Source of the DNA: a virus
DNA length: 23,593 nt
Strand: one strand, 5' to 3'
IMG/VR virus record: IMGVR_UViG_3300017917_000028
Coordinates: 1-23,593 of that record
Part shown: positions 1-6,158 of the stretch, one piece after another
Layout of the letters: every line of letters starts with the position of its first letter
Numbering within the stretch: position 1 is the stretch's first letter
Position numbers and translations under genes: made by a program
Notes under the pieces: generated by a model
The model's database searches: none
Told to the model about the DNA's origin: nothing
Seen by the model: only the letters and a program-made list of their open reading frames with translations

Positions 1-25
1 CTAATACTTTAGATTTTGCAGACAT
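1..25 (-). CDS. 5' end of an unidentified gene (partial)
   Basis: Only the first eight codons are inside the window (MSAKSKVL), so no function can be assigned. The start is well supported. A GGAG ribosome-binding site lies at 33-36, seven bases before the ATG, and a strong sigma70-like promoter lies further upstream at 101-129. The leader between the predicted transcription start and the ATG is about 70 nt. The bases TGGAGTTTTA just before the start are shared with the leader of the CobS-like gene, which suggests similar translation control. Confidence 0.6.
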
Positions 26-100
26 TGTAAAACTCCATAATTTATAAATGAACTACTTTCAAAAGAATCTAAGGTGTAGTCCAAACCTCAGATATGTATT

Positions 101-129
101 AATATAACATTATTACAGGAGTATGTCAA
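101..129 (-). promoter_or_regulatory. sigma70-like early promoter
   Basis: Read on the minus strand, TTGACA (124-129) is followed by a 17-bp spacer and TATATT (101-106), with an extended -10 TG one base upstream of the hexamer. It drives the gene whose start is at 25. The -35 lies inside the right arm of a palindrome (119-152). Confidence 0.75.
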
Positions 130-152
130 GCGTTTTTACGGCAGACATACTC
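119..152. repeat. palindrome overlapping a -35 element
   Basis: Nine-base perfect inverted arms GAGTATGTC / GACATACTC (119-127 and 144-152) enclose a 16-base spacer. The spacer holds an inner CGT-TTTT-ACG mini-palindrome. The element lies between the stop of the CobS-like gene and the next promoter and covers that promoter's -35. No T-tract follows in the direction of transcription, so an intrinsic terminator is unlikely. An operator or an RNA hairpin at the 3' end of the upstream message are the main options. Confidence 0.6.
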
Positions 153-161
153 ACATTTGCC

Positions 162-1382
162 TTAGAATATGGCATCAGGTGTTGATTCGGCAACTGCTTC
201 AATGTTACTTTGGGCAGTCTGAGCCATAATGGTTTCAGTATTTGCACCAGCATCCACCTTAGTGTAAAGGTCTAAGAAACTTGCCTTAGTGTCATCATCA
301 AATCGGTTCAAACACAACTCAATGGCTTTCATACGATTACCAAATACACCATAAGTCTTACTGATATGAACCAAACGGCGAGTGGAAATAACCTCATCAA
401 CACCACCCTCAACAAAGGTTTTACGGATGACATCAGCCCAAGTAACCAACTTATCGGCAAATTCATCATCAGTCTTGCCATGAGCAGTTAATTCTTTTTT
501 GATAATCTTCTTCTCAGCGGCAACTGGTGGCCAATCTTGTTCATAAGTATTTAAGAATCGTTCCAAGAAGGCTTCGTTTAAAACATTGGTAAACATATAA
601 CGACCATCATCAGAACCCTTACCTTTGGTATTGGCAGTAGCGATGATAGTGAAACCTTCAGCAGGTACAACCATCTCATTTTTCTTTTTCAACAAGAATG
701 GTTTACCTTCAAGCACACGTTGTAGGCATGATAAGTTTTGAGCACCATAGTCAATCTCATCAATACATAATACGGCACCTTGGCGAGCCGCAACAGTAAC
801 GGGACCATCTCGCCACTCCATAGCACCATTAATCAATACAAAGTTACCAAGTAAATCGGACTCATCGGTTTCAGGTGTCATAGACACACACACGAATTTA
901 CGACCTAACTTGGCACAAGCCTGTTCAGCAGACATTGTTTTACCATTACCAGAATGACCAGTAATGAAAATAGGATAGAATTTTTTACTTGCAACAATTG
1001 ATACTAAATCATCAAAGTTGCCGAATGGTACATAATTTTTATAAACTTTAGGAACCAAATCTTCGGTTTCTAAATCAGTTACAATATTGGCAATACGATT
1101 GCCATGGGAGATTTTTTCACTTGGCATTTTCACAACCTGAGCAGACATATTGATAGTTTCAACAACAGGTGCAGGTTTAGAAGCACCAGATAATAATTCA
1201 GTAGGCACACGATACAGGCCACGACCAGCACGATAATTCATATCTTTCGCATACCATTGTGGGAAAGTTAAACCGTTTTTATCACACAAGGCACGAAGCT
1301 CTTTTAGTGTTAGAACCTCTTTACCAGTCTTAACAGCAACCTTAACAAATTTCTCACGAGCAGTCAAATTCACATTACGCAT
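162..1382 (-). CDS. cobS: MoxR/CobS-like AAA+ ATPase
   Basis: AAA+ ATPase of the MoxR/CobS group, of the kind annotated as cobS in many T4-like marine phages. From the chosen ATG it has 406 residues. Walker A is GHSGNGKT at about 142-149, Walker B is VLCIDEID at about 203-210, sensor 1 is ATANT at about 248-252, and an arginine-finger-like ERF lies near 275. The N-terminal 110 residues precede the ATPase core. An upstream in-frame GTG at 1406 is possible, but GGAG at 1394-1397 sits only a few bases after it and serves the ATG at 1382. The gene follows the VWA/metallopeptidase-like gene but has its own promoter. MoxR ATPases usually remodel a target together with a VWA partner. A true role in cobalt insertion into cobalamin is not shown by sequence and may be a misnomer. 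Confidence 0.9.
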   Translation of the reverse strand: MRNVNLTAREKFVKVAVKTGKEVLTLKELRALCDKNGLTFPQWYAKDMNYRAGRGLYRVPTELLSGASKPAPVVETINMSAQVVKMPSEKISHGNRIANIVTDLETEDLVPKVYKNYVPFGNFDDLVSIVASKKFYPIFITGHSGNGKTMSAEQACAKLGRKFVCVSMTPETDESDLLGNFVLINGAMEWRDGPVTVAARQGAVLCIDEIDYGAQNLSCLQRVLEGKPFLLKKKNEMVVPAEGFTIIATANTKGKGSDDGRYMFTNVLNEAFLERFLNTYEQDWPPVAAEKKIIKKELTAHGKTDDEFADKLVTWADVIRKTFVEGGVDEVISTRRLVHISKTYGVFGNRMKAIELCLNRFDDDTKASFLDLYTKVDAGANTETIMAQTAQSNIEAVAESTPDAIF

Positions 1383-1417
1383 AATATATAAAACTCCATT
1401 TTTCACTAGATACTACC

Positions 1418-1446
1418 ATTATAACACAATTGATACCATTTGGCAA
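1418..1446 (-). promoter_or_regulatory. sigma70-like early promoter of the CobS-like gene
   Basis: Minus strand TTGCCA (1441-1446), 17-bp spacer, TATAAT (1418-1423), with an extended -10 TG (TGTTATAAT). The predicted start of transcription is near 1411, giving a leader of about 30 nt. It lies directly downstream of the hairpin that ends the previous gene, so the two genes are separate units. Confidence 0.82.
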
Positions 1447-1451
1447 CCAGC

Positions 1452-1478
1452 TAAAAAGCTCTTAAAAATCAAGAGCTT
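1452..1478 (-). terminator. intrinsic terminator after the VWA/metallopeptidase gene
   Basis: On the minus strand an 8-bp stem AAGCTCTT / AAGAGCTT (1471-1478 and 1456-1463) with a 7-base loop is followed by a run of five T. The first arm overlaps the stop codon at 1477. The stem is AT-rich, so termination may be partial. Confidence 0.6.
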
Positions 1479-3777
1479 ACGATGCAATACCATCAATGAA
1501 CCGTGACACCATCACACGGGAAAACTGCTTTTTCTTGTTCATTTTCATAAAGGCATTCTTCAATTTACCAGCTGTAACAGCACCATTAATAACCAATTCA
1601 TCATTTTCAATATTCAAATCAGAACCACCAGGAATAATAAAGAATGATTCATAACCAGGATTGTATGATTGTAAGAACTTATTGTCACGCAATTGACTTA
1701 CCAAATCTTTAACGAAATCCGATTTAGTAAAGTTGATGTATCGTGGGCAATTAGCACCATATTGTTTCTTAACAATTGCATATACTGATTCACCTTTATC
1801 ATTAATGTATCGCTGAGTTACACCTTCACGAACACGATATCTGTCACCAGCAATAAAGAAACCAAAGATTTTAGATTCAGTCTGTTTTGCAAACCAATCA
1901 AAGATTGCAATACGCAAGCCATCATCATAACTATAATGGTCATGGCGAGATTCTTTCACTTTGAATTGTTTTTTATCGTGGTTGATAAACACATTAGATT
2001 CACTTAAACCAAAACTCTTAGAACTCATGATAGTTTTTTCTGGAGAGATTACATTCTCAACATTATACCTAGATGAATTATCAGCATCACCATCATGCAC
2101 AATCACCAAGTTGACCAAGTCTAAATTGTTCACTTTGCGAAACTGTTTAACAATTGGTTCTAAGGCAACCATTGCTTCATTCAATGGTGTATTGGATAAA
2201 TCTTCATTCAATGGGCGACCAAAGTATCTTGTTTCATAAGAGAGTTTAAGTGCAACCAAATTACGAATGGCTTTATTGTATTCAACACCACTCATTTTTG
2301 AGCTTAGGTATTCACGCAAGTAAACATTATCAAAGGCAAACTCATTAAGATTTTCAGTAAAACATTTTTTACTATACTCATCACGACCATAGTCCATCAT
2401 ACGGCCTTCAATAGAGTTACCAAAACCATACACCACAAAAGGAATATTCACTTTGCGACAGAAGGCAGACAACACCATAATCTGTTCAATGGAACCTGCC
2501 ATGTTTTGTGACATAGAACCAGAACGGTCAAGCAACAACACTAGACCATGTGATTTGCCTTTAGGCACACGCATAGTCTTACGGAAGATATTGTCATCTA
2601 CTTGATAACGATATAAACGAGAGATATCAATATCACCAGTATTTGACACTTTGGCCTTAGCGAATGCCTTAGCTGCTTTCTTCATTTCAAATTCTTTGGC
2701 TAACAAACCAATATAACGGTCATTCTTAGTTTTGAAATCATTAACTGCTTTGTTAATACTTTCGTTTCTATGTGTCAACTCAGGATCATCATAGTAATTA
2801 CTTAAAAACTTATGCACATCTTTATAAGGTGTGACAATGTTTTCTAAGATTGGTTTAGGGAATTTTAAATACAAATAAGGTTTACATTGTTCATCTAACA
2901 ACTTATCTTCATTCTTACGGAATGCTTTATCAGTAGAACATTCAGGTTCAAATTGGTCTTTTGATGATACTTTAGAATCTTTGAATCGCTCTAATTGACC
3001 ATCATATTCTTCTTCACCATCATCAAGTTCATCACCTGATTGTTTTTTGGTTTGACCTTCTTCACCATCACCTGATGGTTTACCTTTTTCACCTACTGAT
3101 TGTTCGGCATCACCATCAAGTTCATCACCATCACCGTCACCATATTCACCATCAAAATCACCATCAGGATTACCAGAGGCAGCTGCCATAGATTGAAGCA
3201 TCTCTTGCATTTCAAATTGTTCATTCTTTGAATAATCAAATACTGATTGAGTAACACGAATTACATCGTCCCATGTTTCACAAGATTCAACTTGTTTTAC
3301 CAAGTCCAATTCTTCATCAGTGAAATTGATGGCTTTGATACCATTCAATTTAGTATGAATATTTAATCGGTCAATAAATGACATTTGATTTAAGTCACGG
3401 TTTTTAATTTGAAAGAAATCATTACTAATAAGGTACTCATAACCTTTTAGAAATGATAAACGAAGGCCAGGATATTTACGCTTAACTTTTTTCTCAATGC
3501 GAGCATCTTCAACCACATTAAGGAAACCTTTGTAATTAGCACCACGCTTAGAAACGGCATCATGCCAACCTTCAGGCGGTGTATAGAGAGCATGACCAAC
3601 CTCATGACCCATTAATAAGTCATACAAGGCACCAGTCATATTCTGCCAAATAGGACAGTATAGAACACGATTTTTAGGGTCAAATTTAGCCGTTGAAATC
3701 TTTTGGTGTTCAATACGGAGATTTTCAGTAGCCATCAACTTGGCTAATTGTGATTTTTGTTCAACTGTAAATGTCAT
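1477..3777 (-). CDS. CobT-like protein: metallopeptidase-like N-terminus plus VWA domain
   Basis: A 766-residue protein with three parts. The N-terminus carries HEVGH (58-62), a zinc-peptidase HExxH motif, then VVEDARIE (88-95), which could supply the third glutamate ligand of a gluzincin. A very acidic Asp/Gly/Glu linker spans about 205-260. The C-terminus is a von Willebrand A domain starting near 410, with the MIDAS motif DRSGS at 417-421. CobT cobaltochelatase subunits have the same order of acidic linker then VWA. HExxH-plus-VWA-like proteins are known as DUF2201. The partner is almost certainly the MoxR/CobS-like ATPase encoded next. The HExxH motif fits a proteolytic or zinc-dependent role better than cobalt chelation. 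Its own strong promoter and terminator flank it. Function in infection is unknown. Confidence 0.85.
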   Translation of the reverse strand: MTFTVEQKSQLAKLMATENLRIEHQKISTAKFDPKNRVLYCPIWQNMTGALYDLLMGHEVGHALYTPPEGWHDAVSKRGANYKGFLNVVEDARIEKKVKRKYPGLRLSFLKGYEYLISNDFFQIKNRDLNQMSFIDRLNIHTKLNGIKAINFTDEELDLVKQVESCETWDDVIRVTQSVFDYSKNEQFEMQEMLQSMAAASGNPDGDFDGEYGDGDGDELDGDAEQSVGEKGKPSGDGEEGQTKKQSGDELDDGEEEYDGQLERFKDSKVSSKDQFEPECSTDKAFRKNEDKLLDEQCKPYLYLKFPKPILENIVTPYKDVHKFLSNYYDDPELTHRNESINKAVNDFKTKNDRYIGLLAKEFEMKKAAKAFAKAKVSNTGDIDISRLYRYQVDDNIFRKTMRVPKGKSHGLVLLLDRSGSMSQNMAGSIEQIMVLSAFCRKVNIPFVVYGFGNSIEGRMMDYGRDEYSKKCFTENLNEFAFDNVYLREYLSSKMSGVEYNKAIRNLVALKLSYETRYFGRPLNEDLSNTPLNEAMVALEPIVKQFRKVNNLDLVNLVIVHDGDADNSSRYNVENVISPEKTIMSSKSFGLSESNVFINHDKKQFKVKESRHDHYSYDDGLRIAIFDWFAKQTESKIFGFFIAGDRYRVREGVTQRYINDKGESVYAIVKKQYGANCPRYINFTKSDFVKDLVSQLRDNKFLQSYNPGYESFFIIPGGSDLNIENDELVINGAVTAGKLKNAFMKMNKKKQFSRVMVSRFIDGIAS

Positions 3778-3810
3778 AATATAATATACTTTTTCACTAT
3801 AATAATATCC

Positions 3811-3839
3811 ATTATATCACAGATTACCGTTTTTGTCAA
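3811..3839 (-). promoter_or_regulatory. consensus sigma70 promoter of the CobT-like gene
   Basis: Minus strand TTGACA (3834-3839), 17-bp spacer, TATAAT (3811-3816), plus extended -10 TG. Both hexamers match the consensus exactly, making this the strongest promoter in the window. The -35 and spacer lie inside the end of the preceding 64-residue gene. Confidence 0.88.
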
Positions 3840-4011
3840 GCCAGCGTCTAAGCTCTTGTTTTATAACGGTATTTTTGGCAACTTCATTGAGGACATGGTC
3901 TATTCCATGTGTTTTAAAGGCATCCAGAACATCGGCAACACAGCTGTAAAAGTGCATTTCTTCTTGTTCCAAAAGAGTGTGGGAATAATCTTCATAGTGT
4001 TGTTGTTGCAT
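3817..4011 (-). CDS. small protein of unknown function, 64 residues
   Basis: I do not recognise this protein. It is 64 residues, mostly predicted helical, with a Gln/His/Glu-rich start and a basic end (RRWLDKNG). No membrane segment or signal peptide is visible. Coding is supported by AGGAG placed six bases before the ATG and by an extended -10 promoter upstream (4036-4041). It is the first gene after the tRNA-like unit and its terminator. Its end carries the promoter of the CobT-like gene. Small single genes with their own early promoter often encode host-takeover or modulatory proteins in T4-like phages, but nothing here shows the target. Confidence 0.65.
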   Translation of the reverse strand: MQQQHYEDYSHTLLEQEEMHFYSCVADVLDAFKTHGIDHVLNEVAKNTVIKQELRRWLDKNGNL

Positions 4012-4035
4012 ACTATTCTCCTATTCAAAGAAGAT

Positions 4036-4064
4036 AGTATAACACATATGGTATTTATTTGAGG
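4036..4064 (-). promoter_or_regulatory. extended -10 promoter of the small gene (weaker)
   Basis: Minus strand TGTTATACT gives an extended -10 element at 4036-4041. The -35 position (4059-4064, CCTCAA) matches poorly. It stands between the terminator at 4071-4099 and the start at 4011, so a promoter is needed here. Confidence 0.5.
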
Positions 4065-4070
4065 CAAAGA

Positions 4071-4099
4071 TAAAAAAAGAAACCCCACCGAAGTGGGGT
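4071..4099 (-). terminator. intrinsic terminator after the tRNA-like RNA
   Basis: Minus strand stem ACCCCAC / GTGGGGT (4093-4099 and 4082-4088) closed by a TTCG tetraloop, then TTC and seven T. A textbook rho-independent terminator about 20 nt downstream of the tRNA-like CCA end. Confidence 0.92.
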
Positions 4100-4119
4100 A
4101 AATAGACGCATAAAAATTC

Positions 4120-4186
4120 TGGAGCGGTGTCTTGGAATCGCACCAAGCAAGTAGATTGGACACCTACTCTAGTCTAACTACACCGC
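4120..4186 (-). tRNA. D-armless tRNA-Gly(UCC)-like RNA, 67 nt
   Basis: The minus strand folds as a shortened tRNA. The acceptor stem has 7 perfect pairs (GCGGTGT / ACACCGC), followed by discriminator T and an encoded CCA. The anticodon stem is GTAGG / TCTAC (one G-T pair) with loop TGTCCAA, giving anticodon TCC. The T stem is CTTGG / CCAAG with loop TGCGATT. Discriminator U73, C35, C36 and the first three acceptor pairs are the known bacterial glycine identity elements. It is odd in several ways. Only 12 nt replace the D arm, holding at most a 3-bp hairpin. The variable loop is 3 nt. Universal U33 is G and U55 is G. It has its own promoter and terminator. It may be a decayed tRNA, or a functional tRNA-like RNA that does not serve normal translation. 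Confidence 0.7.
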
Positions 4187-4195
4187 ATTGATATA

Positions 4196-4224
4196 ATTAT
4201 ATAGGACTTTTTTATTGAAATCAA
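4196..4224 (-). promoter_or_regulatory. sigma70-like promoter of the tRNA-like RNA
   Basis: Minus strand TTGATT (4219-4224), 17-bp spacer, TATAAT (4196-4201). The -10 ends nine bases before the first base of the tRNA-like acceptor stem, so transcription would start within about three bases of it. Confidence 0.78.
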
Positions 4225-4246
4225 GCCCTTTTTAAGGCAATAGTTT

Positions 4247-5590
4247 TTATCTACCGACTTGCCCTAAGTATTTCTCTTTTGTTTCTTCCCATGAAAGGTA
4301 AATCAAATCATCATAAAATAAAACTTCACTTGATACTTTATCTTTCTTCTTTAGAAAACCAATTCGGCCTCTAGCGTGTTTCTCTTTCCAAATCTTGACT
4401 AGAGATTCGTATGATGTATCAAAAGATTTTACCAATTCAGTTTCTTTAATCTCACCACGCAAGAATTCATAGGAGTTTGTGTATAACGGACTAAAGTATA
4501 TACCTCTTGCGTGCTCAGTTCTGATTAGTTCTTTAGGCACATTCATCTTAGAGTAAGTAAACGCTAGAGACCTATTTTTATGGTCACGTTTATGTGGTTG
4601 ACCACTTGGTTTTTTTGCAACATACCATTCAAAGTATTTGCGAGTATGATTTGCCTTTAACCATTCACGAATTCTATAACGAGTTTCTCTTTCAGGTTCA
4701 AATGATACTGAGCCTGATGTGAAACCCATTGGTTGCCAATGGTCAAGGTTATCATATTGAGAAAGACCACCTGCTTTAGTTTTGCCATACAATGAGGTTG
4801 TAGTTACACCGACAAGTGTATCACCATATTGTTTCTTCCAAAGTCTTTGAACTTCATCAGATAAACATAACAAAGCAAGTAGTTTGCCGCCAACATAGTT
4901 ATAACCTAGAGGTTGAAACGGAACAATAGTAGAACCAATCGCAGTATGATTAATCATACCACCAGTAGTTTTCAAATCCCTTGGCCACCCGATGACCTCA
5001 TCCCGAGGTGTTAAATCCAAAAAGTCAGACGAGATACAGATTACTCCGAGATACTTGCCTGTTTTATTATCTTTCACAATAAAGTTAAGATTGCGGCCAA
5101 TGTTACTATTGTTTTTCATTGTAGAAATAAAGTTCCTGATTGTGTTCCATGTTTCAGGTAATTCTTTATTTCTCTTTCTGTCAACCTTGACTTCTGTGCC
5201 ATCTACCGCAATACGAGTAGTTTCACCAGAATCATCTGTATATTCCAATACAGGTTCCAAGTCAAGGTAAGAATCTGGATTCTCAGGAACCCAAATATTG
5301 TTTTTAACAGCATCAACAATCTTCTGTTGAGCTGGGTCAACAAGGAATACTTCTTCTTCACCAAAGACGGTCATATTTCTTTGTGTAGGATATTTTTGTT
5401 GAATCTCACACCACTTTTGGTAGAGTGTATATTCTTTAACATCCATTTGAGAAACATATGTCAAATCTTTAATGACAGTTTCACGCAACTCACCCTCATC
5501 AATATTCAAATATGTTGATGGTGGGTTGGCTTCTTGCCATTTCTGCCATTGTGTTTCTACATCATCTTTAGGGTCAAATGCGTATGCCAT
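4247..5590 (-). CDS. DUF4338 / DruA-like protein
   Basis: A 447-residue protein whose central part (about 165-290) resembles the DUF4338 family, which includes DruA of the Druantia anti-phage system. The cues are a beta-strand with YLGVICISSDFLDL (180-193), then TPRDEVIGW, then INHTAIGSTIVPFQPLGYN, a GGKLLALLCLS helix and GVTTTSLYGK. I recognise this by pattern and could not run a profile search. The N-terminal 150 residues and the basic C-terminus are not assigned. The start overlaps the end of the deformylase gene by 17 bp, so the gene is the last of the 55-47-46-deformylase operon. No membrane segment is visible. The biochemical activity of DUF4338 is not settled. A role in DNA metabolism or in inter-phage competition is inference from the neighbourhood only. 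Confidence 0.6.
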   Translation of the reverse strand: MAYAFDPKDDVETQWQKWQEANPPSTYLNIDEGELRETVIKDLTYVSQMDVKEYTLYQKWCEIQQKYPTQRNMTVFGEEEVFLVDPAQQKIVDAVKNNIWVPENPDSYLDLEPVLEYTDDSGETTRIAVDGTEVKVDRKRNKELPETWNTIRNFISTMKNNSNIGRNLNFIVKDNKTGKYLGVICISSDFLDLTPRDEVIGWPRDLKTTGGMINHTAIGSTIVPFQPLGYNYVGGKLLALLCLSDEVQRLWKKQYGDTLVGVTTTSLYGKTKAGGLSQYDNLDHWQPMGFTSGSVSFEPERETRYRIREWLKANHTRKYFEWYVAKKPSGQPHKRDHKNRSLAFTYSKMNVPKELIRTEHARGIYFSPLYTNSYEFLRGEIKETELVKSFDTSYESLVKIWKEKHARGRIGFLKKKDKVSSEVLFYDDLIYLSWEETKEKYLGQVGR

Positions 5591-6158
5591 TCTTATAGTG
5601 TTTCTTTACTTTGTTCATTAATTTAATTTGTTTCTTCTTTGCTAATTGTAACGCAACTGGACCAACTTTAGAGGTAAATGTGATACCATTCAAGTGGTCT
5701 AGTTCATGTTGAAAACATTGGGCAGTGATACCACTCAATGTAATCTGTTTCAATTCGCCTTGTTCGTTATAGAATTCAACATCAATCTCCGAACTTCTTG
5801 CTATAGTAACAAATAAACCTGGATAAGAGAGGCAACCTTCTTGTCTTTTAATGTGTTCTGCCGGTTTACCAACAATTTTTGGATTAATACAGGTCATAGT
5901 AAAGGCATCTGTGCCGATAACAAACATTCTGGCCTTCACACCACATTGATTAGCGGATAAACCAAAACCATTATACATTCTCATTGTAATGCGTAATTGT
6001 TCAGCCAATCTTGATGTATATTCGTTGGGTAGTGTTGAAACATCCATTTCAGGCATAACTTCACGCAACATAGGAAACTCATCACCATAAATTGGTAAAG
6101 GTTGTAATTGTTCCTGTTTTGTAATACCGGAACCAGTATCAATAATTAATTCACTCAT
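5574..6158 (-). CDS. def: peptide deformylase
   Basis: Removes the formyl group from the N-terminal methionine of new proteins, with an active-site metal. All three family motifs are present in 194 residues: GFGLSANQ (64-71), EGCLS (107-111) and QHELDH (150-155), which give the metal-binding Cys and two His plus the catalytic Glu. The enzyme appears intact. It has about 25 residues of extra N-terminus before the canonical fold. Phage deformylases are known in marine T4-like phages, where they are thought to support fast processing of host or phage proteins. Start and stop overlap the neighbouring genes (4 bp with gene 46, 17 bp with the DruA-like gene), which indicates translational coupling. 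Confidence 0.95.
   Translation of the reverse strand: MSELIIDTGSGITKQEQLQPLPIYGDEFPMLREVMPEMDVSTLPNEYTSRLAEQLRITMRMYNGFGLSANQCGVKARMFVIGTDAFTMTCINPKIVGKPAEHIKRQEGCLSYPGLFVTIARSSEIDVEFYNEQGELKQITLSGITAQCFQHELDHLNGITFTSKVGPVALQLAKKKQIKLMNKVKKHYKNGIRI

Noticed and set aside
1961-2239. Plus-strand open frames of 60-120 residues inside many genes (for example here, 4992-5270, 17388-17750, 20929-21174)
   Set aside because: All lie opposite well supported minus-strand genes, lack ribosome-binding sites and encode low-quality sequence rich in Ser, Ile and Phe. They are shadows.
3001-3180. Repetitive CATCACC-rich stretch as a possible repeat array
   Set aside because: It is the coding sequence of the Asp/Gly-rich acidic linker of the CobT-like protein. 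The repeats follow codons and there are no regular spacers, so it is not a CRISPR array.
4052-4064. MotA-like box before the 64-residue gene
   Set aside because: A TTTGCCTCA-like sequence occurs, but it is about 18 bases from the -10 instead of the usual 12 or so, and no other gene here shows a MotA box.
3900-4163. An 87-residue minus-strand open frame covering the tRNA-like RNA and the terminator
   Set aside because: It runs across a promoter, a structured RNA and a terminator, has no ribosome-binding site and overlaps the better supported 64-residue gene.
4120-4186. Plus-strand folding of the tRNA-like locus as a tRNA
   Set aside because: The acceptor pairs also exist on that strand, but the plus strand lacks a T-loop consensus, a CCA end, a promoter and a terminator. 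The minus strand has all four.
4196-4260. Hairpin after the DruA-like gene as a terminator
   Set aside because: Only a short GCC/GGC-type stem around an A-rich loop is visible, with no T-tract on the minus strand. Read-through into the tRNA-like unit is possible.
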